DNA of 64,000 bases, taken from contig OZ241384.1 of the NCBI GenBank assembly GCA_965200805.1, forward strand, positions 3,162,001 to 3,226,000, written 5' to 3'. Source of the DNA: MPNP01 sp026709725. Lineage in GTDB: Bacteria; Pseudomonadota; Alphaproteobacteria; Rhodobacterales; Rhodobacteraceae. Position 1 is the stretch's first letter, and each line of letters opens with the position of its first letter. The position numbers and the translations under genes are program-made. This document shows, one piece after another, positions 8,178-17,156 of this stretch. The notes beneath the pieces are model-generated. The model was not told the origin of the DNA, searched no databases, and was given only the letters and a program-made list of their open reading frames with translations.

Positions 8178-9677
8178 TCAGGCCCTGTACTTGATCCACG
8201 TTGTTTTCAGCGCAGTATATTTCTCGAGCGAGTGCAATGACAGGTCACGGCCAAAACCGGATTGTTTCATGCCACCAAAGGGTGTCATGGCCGAGAGTGC
8301 GTCCACCGTGTTGACCGATACGGTACCAGCCGTCAGCATCTCCGCCACACGGCAAGCCCGGCTGAGGCTGCCTGTCCAGACCGACGCGGCCAGGCCATAG
8401 ATCGAGTCATTGGCCATCCGCACGGCATCATCTTCGCGGTCAAATGGAATCACGGCAAGGACAGGTCCGAAAATCTCATCACGCGCCAGCACGCTGTTGT
8501 GGTCCACATCGTCAAAGACTGTCGGCTGAACAAAGCAACCCGCGCCATTCACGGTCACGCGTGCGCCACCTGCAACAAGACTTGCAGTGCGCTTGCCCTC
8601 CTCTACATACCGCATGATGCGCTCGGTTTGCTTCTCGTCGACGATCGCACCCATTTTCGATACCGGATCAAGAGGATCGCCCGGCTGCATACCCCGGGCA
8701 CGCTCAATCATCCTTTCGACAAATTCGTCCTTGATCGATCGCTCGACATAGATGCGTGAATTGGCTGAGCAGACCTCGCCCTGATTGAAGAAGATGCCGA
8801 AGGCGGCCATGTCGGCGGCAGCATCAAGGTCCTCACAATCTGCAAAAATCAGGTTCGGACTTTTGCCACCGGTTTCCGGCCAGACCTGCTTCAGGTTGGA
8901 CTGACCGGAATACTGCATGAACCTCTTGCCGGTGGCGGTCGAGCCGGTGAAGGCCAGACAGTCCACATCCATGTGGAGACCCAATGCACGGCCAGCGGCC
9001 ACACCCTCTCCAGGCACCACATTCAGCACACCATCAGGCACACCGGCTTCCGCAGCGAGTTCTGCCAGTCGCAAGGCAGAGAGCGGTGACTGCTCAGCCG
9101 GTTTCAGGACCACGGAGTTGCCGGCAGCAAGTGCTGCGGAGGCCTTCCATGTCGCCATGTCAAGCGGAAAATTCCATGGAGTGACCGCACCAACAACACC
9201 CAGGGGCACACGCGATATCAGCGCCAGATCACCCGAACCGGTTGGCGCCACTTCATCATAGACCTTGTCAATGGCTTCAGCATACCATTGGAAAAGATGT
9301 GCGGATCCCGGCGCATCCACAGTCACCGCATCGGTGACCAGTTTGCCCATGTCGAGACTGTCCAGGAGTGCCATCTCCTCCAAATTTGCACGGATCAGAT
9401 CGGCCACTCTCAACAACACAGCCTTGCGGTCGCCCGGGGCCAGACGCGACCAGCGCCCATCGTCAAACGCAGCGCGGGCGGCAGCGACAGCACGGTTGAT
9501 ATCCTCGGCATCACCTTCGGCGACCTGCACCAACACGTCACCGGTTGCCGGGTTGATGCAATCGAATGTCTTGCCGGATGCCGCATCCACGAACCTTCCA
9601 TTGATGAATGCCTGGTCACGGATCGAAAGAGTGGCAGCGCGGTCGAGCCAGTCGTCGTGTGTGCAATCCACCATCAT
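8178..9677 (-). CDS. NAD(P)-dependent aldehyde dehydrogenase, PuuC-like
   Basis: A 499-residue aldehyde dehydrogenase that would oxidise an amine-derived aldehyde to its acid. The ATG at 9677 has GGGAG five bases upstream and is preferred to a GTG at 9686. Seen: GVVGAVTPWNFPLDMATWKA, the cofactor-site FTGSTATGKRFM, the catalytic glutamate in ETGGKSPNLIF, and the catalytic cysteine in NQGEVCSANSRIYVER. That cysteine context and the PETGGKSP motif resemble the gamma-glutamyl-aminobutyraldehyde and related amine-pathway dehydrogenases. Its neighbours (RidA, DUF1028, monooxygenase, and a divergent TMADH-family amine dehydrogenase) suggest it takes the aldehyde made by that dehydrogenase. The exact substrate is not readable from sequence. 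Confidence 0.9.
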   Translation of the reverse strand: MMVDCTHDDWLDRAATLSIRDQAFINGRFVDAASGKTFDCINPATGDVLVQVAEGDAEDINRAVAAARAAFDDGRWSRLAPGDRKAVLLRVADLIRANLEEMALLDSLDMGKLVTDAVTVDAPGSAHLFQWYAEAIDKVYDEVAPTGSGDLALISRVPLGVVGAVTPWNFPLDMATWKASAALAAGNSVVLKPAEQSPLSALRLAELAAEAGVPDGVLNVVPGEGVAAGRALGLHMDVDCLAFTGSTATGKRFMQYSGQSNLKQVWPETGGKSPNLIFADCEDLDAAADMAAFGIFFNQGEVCSANSRIYVERSIKDEFVERMIERARGMQPGDPLDPVSKMGAIVDEKQTERIMRYVEEGKRTASLVAGGARVTVNGAGCFVQPTVFDDVDHNSVLARDEIFGPVLAVIPFDREDDAVRMANDSIYGLAASVWTGSLSRACRVAEMLTAGTVSVNTVDALSAMTPFGGMKQSGFGRDLSLHSLEKYTALKTTWIKYRA

Positions 9678-9698
9678 GTCTCCCACCGATTGCAGAGT

Positions 9699-10373
9699 CT
9701 ATTCGTCGCCGGGCACGCCGTAGGACGGTGCCCCGCGGGGGTCGAGGGCCCGCCGGATATAGGCGTTCAGTTGGGGCTTGTATATCCTCCAGGCGGTCGC
9801 GATGTTGTCAATCGGGCAATCCTCGGTCCAGTCGCAACGCAGATCGGCAATGGGCCAAGTGAGCGTGTCGACGATTTTCATGCCAGCCGAATGCACGGGA
9901 CCGGCCTCGCCGCCAGCACCCAAGGCGGCACGCATGGCCGCGATCAGACGGTCACCGAGATGACCCGAGGAGGCCAGAAACCTGTCCACCGACACCTGTG
10001 GCACGCTGGGATTGTCCAGAAGGTTGCCGCCAGCTGCAACATTCTCGGCCTTGACCTGTGTCCAGATCCCCAGCGACTTCGGCCCCGAATGGATCGCGGT
10101 GCGCCCAGCAGCATCCACGGCAAGCACCTGTCGATAATCGAGAAACCTCCCGCGTCTTTTGACCTCGTCAATCGCTTCGACCGCGGACATGCCCCCTTCC
10201 ATCAAATCCAGCGTCAGCGGCCCAAGACCGGGATCAGTCACATTTTGCGATGCAACCGCACCGACACCGGCGCGAGCAAAAGAGCAGCGGGCTGCCACAG
10301 CGGGCGATGACGACGCAATTGCCAGCCCGAACATGCCGGTGTCGGCACAACGGGCAACCAGTGAAAACGTCAT
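9699..10373 (-). CDS. DUF1028 protein, putative Ntn-hydrolase fold
   Basis: A 224-residue protein of the DUF1028 family (COG3342, Ntn-hydrolase-like). The frame is open further upstream, but the ATG at 10373 has a clean GGGAGG box, and the protein then begins MTFSLVARC as its family does. Thr2 would become the N-terminal nucleophile after removal of the methionine, as in Ntn hydrolases. Family motifs follow: GMFGLAIASSSPAVAARC, GVGAVASQNVTDPGLGP, and GNLLDNPSVPQVSVDRF. Substrates of this family are not established; amide bonds are expected from the fold. It stands between the aldehyde dehydrogenase and the RidA gene on the same strand, so it probably acts in the same catabolic route. Confidence 0.85.
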   Translation of the reverse strand: MTFSLVARCADTGMFGLAIASSSPAVAARCSFARAGVGAVASQNVTDPGLGPLTLDLMEGGMSAVEAIDEVKRRGRFLDYRQVLAVDAAGRTAIHSGPKSLGIWTQVKAENVAAGGNLLDNPSVPQVSVDRFLASSGHLGDRLIAAMRAALGAGGEAGPVHSAGMKIVDTLTWPIADLRCDWTEDCPIDNIATAWRIYKPQLNAYIRRALDPRGAPSYGVPGDE

Positions 10374-10438
10374 TGCGGCCTCCCGCCCCAAACAGGAACA
10401 ATGACTCCGACACAGCGACTCACGGGCAAAGCCATCAT

Positions 10439-10855
10439 TCAGTCGGGAATGACGGCGGTTGCATCGATCTCCACCAGCCACTCGGGTCGCGCCAAAGCCT
10501 GCACGACAAGACCTGTCGAGCACGGATGGACACCTTTGATGTACGTGCCCATGGTGCGATAAACTGCCTCGCGATGACGAATATCGGTAATATAGACAAC
10601 GACTTTCACCAGATGATCCATCGTGCCGCCGGCCTCTTCAATCAGCTGCCGAATGTTCTGCATAACCTTGTGGGTCTGCTCGACAGGATCATGGCTGTCG
10701 ACATTGACGGCATCATCGAGGTCCTGCGGACACTGGCCGCGCAGGTAAATGGTCCTGCCACCTCGGGTGACAACCGCCTGACAGAGATCGTTGTCCAGAT
10801 TCTGCTCCGGATACGTTTCAGCCGTGTTGAATTTGCGAATGCGGGTGTGTGCCAT
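10439..10855 (-). CDS. RidA-family (YjgF/UK114) enamine/imine deaminase
   Basis: A 138-residue protein of the RidA family, which hydrolyses reactive enamine/imine intermediates to ketones and ammonia. The conserved core is visible: DLCQAVVTRGGRTIYLRGQC, the helix NIRQLIEEAGGTMDHLVKVV, YITDIRHREAVY, and the C-terminal ALARPEWLVEIDATAV with the family R-P-x-x-L-V-E-I pattern. AGGAC before the ATG at 10855 serves as ribosome-binding site. It lies in the same minus-strand run as DUF1028 and the aldehyde dehydrogenase. Catabolic RidA paralogues are often placed with amine or amino-acid oxidases, so a clean-up role for imines from the neighbouring flavin enzymes is a reasonable inference. Confidence 0.92.
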   Translation of the reverse strand: MAHTRIRKFNTAETYPEQNLDNDLCQAVVTRGGRTIYLRGQCPQDLDDAVNVDSHDPVEQTHKVMQNIRQLIEEAGGTMDHLVKVVVYITDIRHREAVYRTMGTYIKGVHPCSTGLVVQALARPEWLVEIDATAVIPD

Positions 10856-10878
10856 GTCCTGATGCTCGAGTGTCCGGG

Positions 10879-12159
10879 TTATTCTGCGGTGGCGGGTGCA
10901 ACGCGAGCGGCTGCACCATCATAGGCGGCATAGGCCCGCTGGATGGCAATCTGGTCAGCGATGTATTTCGCATCATGCCAAACACCCCAAAGAAATGTCG
11001 ATCCACGGCATGACTGCCACGGCAGACCAAGAAAGTAAATATCGGGTTCAACCGAGACGCCACGCTGATGGATCGGCATGCCGCACGCGTCGAATGCATC
11101 GGCCTTGATCCATCTGAAGTCCTGGCGGAAACCGGTGGCCCAGATGATCGTCGCAATCCCTTCCGCGGCGCAATCAATCGAACCGATCGGATTGGTCAGG
11201 CAATCAGGATCGGCAAAAACCTCGCGGGCCTCCGGCTCCTCCGGCAAACCCAGACCTGTTCGCTCCACATAAGCATCCGCCATGTCGAGCAATGCCAGAT
11301 ACGTGCCGTCACCCGCGGCGATGTTGGCCTGCAAATCATCTGCAAATCTCAAGATGCCATTCTTGCAACTCCGGGTCAGGCCCAGGAGGATGACGCCCTC
11401 ACTGGCAAGTCGTCGAAAGTCCATTGTTTGGCCGCCATACGCACCGCTGACAGAGATTGTCACGTGGTCATCTCCGGGCTTCTGCGCAACACTGCCCCAC
11501 AAGCCCAAAACGCCGAGCCACCAGACAAAATCACGACCTCGGTAGCGGCGCGGGGGGCGTTCGTGCGGTCCAACCGACAGGAAGACCCTGCGTCCCGCAC
11601 GATTCAGCTCATCAGCAATCTGTGCTCCCGATGACCCGGTGCCGACAACCAGGACAGCACCCGCATTCAGCTGGTCGGGATTCCTGTAGTCGAAGGAATG
11701 AAGCTGATCGATGCCTGCGGCCTCGGAAACGATTGGCGGAATGACAGGGTGCTGAAACGCACCGGTGGCGGCCACGATGCGCTTGGCTTCAAGGACACCA
11801 TCCGATGTTTCCACACGGAAACATCCCGCACCGGGCAGACGCTCGGCCCGCAGCACTTCGATGCCCTCATGGATGGGTGCGTTCACCCGGCGCGCATACT
11901 CAACCAGGTAATCGACAACCCGGTCTTTGGCAACAAACGCATCCGGGTGCTCGTCATCGAATTCAAGGTTCGGGAAGCGGTCATGCCATGCAGGACCATT
12001 GGCCACAAGCGAATCCCAGCGACCGGAGCGCCAGGCCTCGGCTGTCCGGTTTTTTTCCAGGATTTGATGCGGGATATGGTTGTTGCTCAGATGTTCGCTC
12101 AAGGCAATCCCGGCCTGACCAGCACCAACGACCAGAGTGTCTGTCCTGTCCGGCACCAT
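10879..12159 (-). CDS. FAD-dependent monooxygenase of the FMO/YUCCA type
   Basis: A 426-residue flavoprotein. The ATG at 12159 with AGAGGA upstream is chosen; the frame continues 59 codons further without family resemblance. The FAD-binding motif is LVVGAGQAGIALSEHL near the N terminus, the NADPH-binding motif is VLVVGTGSSGAQIADELNRA in the middle, and the late ATG-containing motif is TIIWATGFRQDFRW. The W-x-x-x-R-W-D-S-L pattern (EAWRSGRWDSLVANGP) is typical of this branch, whose members N-hydroxylate or oxygenate amines, sulfides or indole derivatives. It is the first gene of the minus-strand set and faces the TMADH-family gene across a 747-bp divergent intergenic region. The substrate is unknown, but the context suggests an amine. 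Confidence 0.85.
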   Translation of the reverse strand: MVPDRTDTLVVGAGQAGIALSEHLSNNHIPHQILEKNRTAEAWRSGRWDSLVANGPAWHDRFPNLEFDDEHPDAFVAKDRVVDYLVEYARRVNAPIHEGIEVLRAERLPGAGCFRVETSDGVLEAKRIVAATGAFQHPVIPPIVSEAAGIDQLHSFDYRNPDQLNAGAVLVVGTGSSGAQIADELNRAGRRVFLSVGPHERPPRRYRGRDFVWWLGVLGLWGSVAQKPGDDHVTISVSGAYGGQTMDFRRLASEGVILLGLTRSCKNGILRFADDLQANIAAGDGTYLALLDMADAYVERTGLGLPEEPEAREVFADPDCLTNPIGSIDCAAEGIATIIWATGFRQDFRWIKADAFDACGMPIHQRGVSVEPDIYFLGLPWQSCRGSTFLWGVWHDAKYIADQIAIQRAYAAYDGAAARVAPATAE

Positions 12160-12906
12160 GTTCGTGTCCTCTGTGGTCACAGGATGCAGCCCATCTGACA
12201 CCGGGACATTGAAGGTGGGGAACCCATGTCCCGAGCGGAACGCCCGATGCTGCCCAAGGACCGTGCAGGTGCACCGGTCTTCACTGACCGGTCCAGCCCC
12301 GCCACAAATTGCACAGCTTCGGGCTGAGATTTTCACAACTCAGGCAGCAGGGAAAGAACTGTCTGACTCACGCGTAATGAGGCTGGGGCTAACAAAGGGT
12401 TCTGCGGCGCACACAGACGCTCTCCATTGAGCGATTGGTAAGCGGGATTGCAGGCGGCGGGAATCCTGCACATCACATCGCATTGCCTGCGGACGATCCG
12501 GACAGTTGACGGGCGGGTATCCCGGGAAGGGTCAATGGCGATTCCTCCTTGTCAAATCAGCGGTGCGCTGCCGGATTGTCGGGCGCACAGTGATCTTCCG
12601 CTCCGACTTCCAACGGGTGCACCGGGTCCCCGGCGCGATCTCCCGCTTCGAGGGCCTCATCAGAAAATCCATCTCCGGGGGCACGGGAACTGCCAACAGC
12701 GTGGACCTGCACCAGCCATGACGATGGTCACCATTGGCAGCCCCGATGGATGGCAGGCCCGATACCTGCTTGAAATGGGTTGGGTATTGACAGATTCCAT
12801 GACAACCTTGATTCGGTCGGCGACCGAGTGCACGGGGAGATGAAGCGGACTTCGGCCCAGCAGTGCCCGTCGGTGCTGCTGCGCCCGATGCCAGGGGAGG
12901 CCTGAA
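12160..12906. other. 747-bp divergent intergenic region
   Basis: It separates the minus-strand monooxygenase set from the plus-strand TMADH-family gene and must hold both promoters. A short plus frame at 12506-12721 (71 codons) is not recognised. A possible promoter and palindrome near 12787-12826 are listed separately. Confidence 0.6.
12787..12826 (+). promoter_or_regulatory. Candidate promoter and palindromic operator for the amine dehydrogenase gene
   Basis: TTGACA at 12787-12792 is a perfect -35 hexamer about 115 bp upstream of the start at 12907; a -10 at the normal distance is poor (GATTCG or TTGATT). Overlapping that position is the perfect palindrome CGGTCG-G-CGACCG at 12814-12826. 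A regulator bound there could help or block RNA polymerase. Weak evidence on its own. Confidence 0.3.
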
Positions 12907-14976
12907 ATGCGCGATGCACGTTATGACATCCTTTTTGAATCGGTTCCGATCGGACCCCTGACCACCAGGAATCGGTTCTATCAGGTCCCGCACTGCAACG
13001 GCGGTGGTTATCGGGATCCGTCCGCTGCTGCCGAAATGCGTGGCATCAAGGCGGAAGGGGGTTGGGGCGTGATCTTCACCGAACAGTGCGAGATTCATCA
13101 TACCAGCGAAATTGCGCCCTTCATCGAACTGCGCCTCTGGGAGGACAGGGACATTCCGCAATTGCGCAAAATGTCGGAGAGGATGAAATCCCGCGGCGCG
13201 CTGGCCGGTATCCAGCTTGCCTATTCCGGCATCAATGGACCGAACCTCTACACCCGGGAAGTGCCTCTGGCCCCAACCGCCTTGCCGATCAGGACCTTCA
13301 CAAACGATCCGGTGCAGGCCCGCGCGCTGGACAAACGGGACATTGTGGATCTGCGCCGCTGGTTCGTGAACGCAGCACGGCGGTCCAGGGATGCGGGTTT
13401 TGACCTGATCTGCCTTTACGGTGCCCATGGATTCGGGATTTTCCAGCATTTTCTCAGCCGGGCCACAAACCAGCGCAGCGACGAATACGGCGGCTCCCTG
13501 GAGAACCGTGCACGCTTCTGCCGGGAGGTCATCGCCGATTTGCGCGACACCGTCGGCGACACCATGGCCATCACGTTGCGGGTGTCGCTGGACGAAACCA
13601 TTGGTGAGCTCGGATTCTCCAATGCCGAAATGCGTGAGTTCATCGAAATGAACAGGGATCTGCCTGACCTCTGGGATCTGGCCCGAGGGACATGGGAAGA
13701 CTGTTCCGGCCCATCACGTTTCAAGGACGAAGCGTCACAGGAAGACTTCGTGCGGGGCATTCACGCATTGACCGACAGGCCGATTGTCGGTGTCGGTCGG
13801 TTCACATCGCCCGACGTGATGGTCAGGATGGTCAAATCCGGCACTCTGGATTTCATCGGCTGTGCACGCCCGTCCATTGCCGACCCGTTCCTGCCAAGGA
13901 AAATCGAGGAGGGACGGATCGAGGACATTCGCGAGTGTATCGGCTGCAATATCTGCATTGCAGGTGACATGACCATGACCATCAGTCGCTGCACCCAGAA
14001 CCCGACATTCATGGAGGAGTGGCGCAAGGGCTGGCACCCCGAGAAAATGAATGCAAAGGGTGGCACCGACAATGTCCTGGTCGTGGGGGCCGGTCCTGCC
14101 GGCCTTGAAGCCGCCTGGGCCCTGTGTCGACGGGGCTATGACGTCACCATAGCCGAAGCACGGGATGTGCTCGGCGGACGTGTCACGCGCGAGCGCGCCC
14201 TGCCCGGTCTCAACGCCTGGGGCCGCGTGGTGGATTACCGTGAATATCAGCTGCAGCAGCGTGCGAATGTGGAGATATACCGAAACAGCGAACTGGATGC
14301 GGACAGCATACTGGATTTCGAATTCGAGAACATCTGTCTTGCCACGGGCGCAACCTGGCGACGGGATGGCGTGGCCCGCCAGCATGTCGCGCCGCTGCCG
14401 ATTGCCGACGGAACCAGAGTCTACACACCGGACGACCTCATGGACGGCACCACCCCGGAAGGCCGCATTGTGGTTTACGATGACGACCACTACTACATGG
14501 GCGGCGTCCTCGCCGAGATGCTTGCCCGCAACGGGGCGCAGGTCACCCTCGTCACGCCATCGGCCCGCGTCAGTGACTGGACCAGCAACACGCTGGAACA
14601 GACCGCGATTCATGCCCGACTGGTGGATGCGGGTGTCGCAATCGTGCTCAATCGGGGTGTGACGGAGATCCATCCGGACCATGTGATCTCAAATTGTGTC
14701 TACACCGACCGGACATGGACGATTGAGACTGATGCGGTGGTGATCGTTGCCGCACGCATGGCAAACAATGCCGTCCACACAGCACTCAGGGACCGCGAGG
14801 CCGACTGGGCAGAGGCGGGGATCCGCTCAGTTGAACTGATCGGAGATGCCAATGCCCCCGGGCCAATTGCCTGGGCCGTCTACGCAGGCCACCGATATGC
14901 ACGCGAACTCGACAGCGAGGACATTGGTGACGCCCTTCCCTTCCGCCGCGAAATCACGGCCCTTGCTGCAGTGTAG
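12907..14976 (+). CDS. TMADH-family amine dehydrogenase, histamine dehydrogenase-like
   Basis: A 689-residue flavoprotein of the trimethylamine/dimethylamine/histamine dehydrogenase group. An N-terminal Old Yellow Enzyme barrel carries FMN, then come a 4Fe-4S site and two ADP/FAD-like domains (VLVVGAGPAGLEAAWALCRR). C30 in FYQVPHCNGGG matches the cysteine that binds FMN covalently. The cluster cysteines are C344, C347, C350 and C362. In the substrate pocket, TMADH has Tyr60, Trp264 and Trp355. Here the aligned residues are Q60 (FTEQCEI), W263 (RGTWEDCSGP) and D354 (CIAGDMT), with E74 near. Gln-Trp-Asp is the published combination of histamine dehydrogenase, and the length fits that enzyme better than TMADH (729). 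It would deaminate a primary amine to an aldehyde and ammonia, passing electrons to ETF or a cytochrome. AGGGGAGG precedes the ATG. Family call certain, substrate inferred. Confidence 0.85.
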   Translation: MRDARYDILFESVPIGPLTTRNRFYQVPHCNGGGYRDPSAAAEMRGIKAEGGWGVIFTEQCEIHHTSEIAPFIELRLWEDRDIPQLRKMSERMKSRGALAGIQLAYSGINGPNLYTREVPLAPTALPIRTFTNDPVQARALDKRDIVDLRRWFVNAARRSRDAGFDLICLYGAHGFGIFQHFLSRATNQRSDEYGGSLENRARFCREVIADLRDTVGDTMAITLRVSLDETIGELGFSNAEMREFIEMNRDLPDLWDLARGTWEDCSGPSRFKDEASQEDFVRGIHALTDRPIVGVGRFTSPDVMVRMVKSGTLDFIGCARPSIADPFLPRKIEEGRIEDIRECIGCNICIAGDMTMTISRCTQNPTFMEEWRKGWHPEKMNAKGGTDNVLVVGAGPAGLEAAWALCRRGYDVTIAEARDVLGGRVTRERALPGLNAWGRVVDYREYQLQQRANVEIYRNSELDADSILDFEFENICLATGATWRRDGVARQHVAPLPIADGTRVYTPDDLMDGTTPEGRIVVYDDDHYYMGGVLAEMLARNGAQVTLVTPSARVSDWTSNTLEQTAIHARLVDAGVAIVLNRGVTEIHPDHVISNCVYTDRTWTIETDAVVIVAARMANNAVHTALRDREADWAEAGIRSVELIGDANAPGPIAWAVYAGHRYARELDSEDIGDALPFRREITALAAV

Positions 14977-15289
14977 AGACGGCACAGGAAGGCGGTGACA
15001 GCGACGGTCAGGTGACGACCTGCGTCTGGCTGATCCCGCCCCCTGTCCTGATCGGACTGCCGGACGGCGTGCAGATCGGGCCGCGCATGCAATCGTTTTC
15101 CTGCATCGTCACAACTGCAACAGGGGCGTGTGCATGGATCAAGGCCGATGGTCAAATCCGGGCCTTGCGGGTGACCGGGTGCGGGATGGGTGATGCCCCG
15201 GACGGTGCAGGGCCATTGAAGCGCGTCGGACGCCTGCGGTCTTCCCGGACGAAAAAATCGCCCGGGAATGCTCCTTGAACGGTCACGCA
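14977..15289. other. Convergent intergenic region
   Basis: 313 bp between the converging ends of the amine dehydrogenase and the transporter operon. An inverted pair TTCCCGG / CCGGGAA around 15242-15268, with an A-rich loop, might act as a terminator hairpin, but no T tract follows on either strand. Otherwise I see nothing. Confidence 0.45.
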
Positions 15290-16324
15290 TCACTTCTTGA
15301 GGTTGGTCCAGATCTGGTCATAGACGGCCTGAACATCTTCGCTGCAGACTTCGATGAACACTCCCGGCCCTGCATCGGCGTGCGGATTTTTCTCCGGTTG
15401 CGTGGCCAGTGCCGGATCAAGCAGCGCACTGACGCCCGACACGCCCGGGTTGTACTGGGCCCAGTTTGTCAGCGTTGCAACATTTTCCGGCACAAGCATG
15501 AAATCCATGAACTTCAATGCATTCTCCCTGTTGGGTGCATCCCTGAGAAGAGCAATGTTATCCATCCATGCGACATAGCCCTGGGTTGCATAGGCATACT
15601 CAATGTTCGCACCCTCTTCACGGGCCTTGGCCGCGAAACCGTCATAGATCTGCCCCGCCGCTGCGTCACCGGACACCAGGACTTCCTTCGCGGTATCGGA
15701 ATTGAACGATGCCCAGTGCTGCTTGGCATCCTGCAGCATGGCGTCGAGTGCCTTCAGTTGTTCACGATCGCTGGTGCACTGGGGAATGCCGAGGTGCAGC
15801 GACGCCATCGCCATGATTTCTCCCTGCGAATCCAGCATGTTGATGCGGCCCTGAAGCTCTGCCGGTGGGTCAAAGAGGATATCCGTGGTATTGATGTCGC
15901 CGCCGTAAACATCGCGATTCACCGCAAAACTCGTCGATCCCCACTGGTAGGGGATCGAGTGCCGCCGACCCGGATCATAATTCGGATTGGCCCATTCGGG
16001 TGCAATGTTCCCCTTGTTCTTGAGTTCACCGTCGGCGATGGTGTCCAGCAATCCCTCATTGGCCATGATGGCAACCATGTAATCGCCGGGAACGGACAGG
16101 TCGTAGGTTCCGATGCCGCCCGCTTTGAGTGAAGCAAGCATGGCTTCGTTGGAATCATAGGTGTCCATCGTGACACTGACACCGGTCTCAGCGGTAAATT
16201 TGTCCAGCAGTTCCTGCGGAATGTATTCAAACCAATGGTACAGGACCAGCCTGTCGTCCGCGGTTGCCGCATTGGCACCAGTCATCAGCGCAAGAGCGGT
16301 GAATGCGTTGATCAGAATTTTCAT
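15290..16324 (-). CDS. ABC transporter substrate-binding protein, PotD/PotF-like
   Basis: A 344-residue periplasmic binding protein of the spermidine/putrescine type. Residues 1-20 form a Sec signal peptide (MKILINAFTALALMTGANA) with cleavage near ANA-A. The mature part opens with RLVLYHWFEYIPQELLDKF, the usual start of this family, followed by YDLSVPGDYMVAIMANEGLL and PYQWGSTSFAVNRD. AGGAG lies seven bases before the ATG. It is the last gene of the order ATPase-permease-permease-binding protein. PotF-like proteins bind putrescine and other cationic amines. Beside an amine dehydrogenase the natural ligand may be that enzyme's substrate; which amine is bound cannot be read from sequence with confidence. 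Confidence 0.92.
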   Translation of the reverse strand: MKILINAFTALALMTGANAATADDRLVLYHWFEYIPQELLDKFTAETGVSVTMDTYDSNEAMLASLKAGGIGTYDLSVPGDYMVAIMANEGLLDTIADGELKNKGNIAPEWANPNYDPGRRHSIPYQWGSTSFAVNRDVYGGDINTTDILFDPPAELQGRINMLDSQGEIMAMASLHLGIPQCTSDREQLKALDAMLQDAKQHWASFNSDTAKEVLVSGDAAAGQIYDGFAAKAREEGANIEYAYATQGYVAWMDNIALLRDAPNRENALKFMDFMLVPENVATLTNWAQYNPGVSGVSALLDPALATQPEKNPHADAGPGVFIEVCSEDVQAVYDQIWTNLKK

Positions 16325-16343
16325 TGTTCACTCCTTTTGTCGT

Positions 16344-17150
16344 TTATCGAATTGCGTCAGCTTTGCTGACAAAAAAGCTGATCGTGACCATGACGATGGA
16401 CACGCCCAGCAGCATTGTGGAGATCGCCATGATATTTGGCTTGATCCCCTGCTTGACCGATCCGAAGATTGCAGTCGGCAGGGTTTCGACACCGGCACCT
16501 TTCACAAAGTTGGTGATAATGAAGTCATCAAGGCTGACGATGAATGCCAGCAGGAAACCCGAGATGATCCCCGGCATCATGAGGGGCAGAAGGATTTTCG
16601 TGAACGCCTGCCTTTTTGTGGCATAGAGATCCTGTGCCGCCTGCTCGTAACTGTGTTCGATCCCCTGCATCCGCGCCGCAATCGGCAGATAGGCAAACGG
16701 AATGCAGAAGGCGATGTGTGCCAGGAGGATCGTCATGATCCCCCGGTCGAATCCGATTGAGCTGAAGAAAATCAGGGTCGCAACGGCAAGAACGATTTCC
16801 GGCACCATGATTGGCAGACTGATCAGACCAAAGGACAGGGAACGCAGTTTGAACCTGCCACCACGCACCATGCCCGTGGCGGCCAGGGTTGCGATCGCAG
16901 TTGCAACAGTCGCGGCAACAGTCGCAATGATGAAACTGTTGCGGGCGGCCTGCTTGAACTTGCCGCTTTCCGGCCCGGTGAACACATCCGCGTACCAGCG
17001 CAGCGAAACTCCCTCCCAATTGGTGAGCGACTGCGATGCATTGAAACTGTAGACAGCGACAACGATCAGGGGCGCATACAGAATGAACAGGCAGACAAGA
17101 GCGATGGCCCTGAATCCCGTGTAGGTCTTGATGTCGAATTGCGCGCGCAT
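16344..17150 (-). CDS. ABC transporter permease, PotC/PotI-like
   Basis: A 268-residue inner-membrane permease with about six hydrophobic segments, the first at residues 12-34 (FRAIALVCLFILYAPLIVV). The cytoplasmic EAA loop that contacts the ATPase is recognisable (EQAAQDLYATKRQAFTKI, then LLPLMMPGIISGFLLAF). Length and loop are normal for PotC/PotI. It begins 6 bp after the stop of the partner permease and ends 19 bp before the binding-protein start, so the four genes should form one transcript. It pairs with the product of 17157-18086 to make the transport channel. Confidence 0.93.
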   Translation of the reverse strand: MRAQFDIKTYTGFRAIALVCLFILYAPLIVVAVYSFNASQSLTNWEGVSLRWYADVFTGPESGKFKQAARNSFIIATVAATVATAIATLAATGMVRGGRFKLRSLSFGLISLPIMVPEIVLAVATLIFFSSIGFDRGIMTILLAHIAFCIPFAYLPIAARMQGIEHSYEQAAQDLYATKRQAFTKILLPLMMPGIISGFLLAFIVSLDDFIITNFVKGAGVETLPTAIFGSVKQGIKPNIMAISTMLLGVSIVMVTISFFVSKADAIR

Positions 17151-17156
17151 CGTTGC

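Noticed and set aside
10374..10523. Longer form of the DUF1028 protein starting at 10523
   Set aside because: The extra 50 residues are Arg/Cys-rich without resemblance; the ATG at 10373 has a proper ribosome-binding site and gives the expected Thr2.
12506..12721. 71-codon plus frame in the divergent intergenic region
   Set aside because: No family resemblance and no ribosome-binding site.
13735..14682. 315-codon open frame on the minus strand
   Set aside because: Antisense to the TMADH-family gene; a shadow of high-GC coding sequence.
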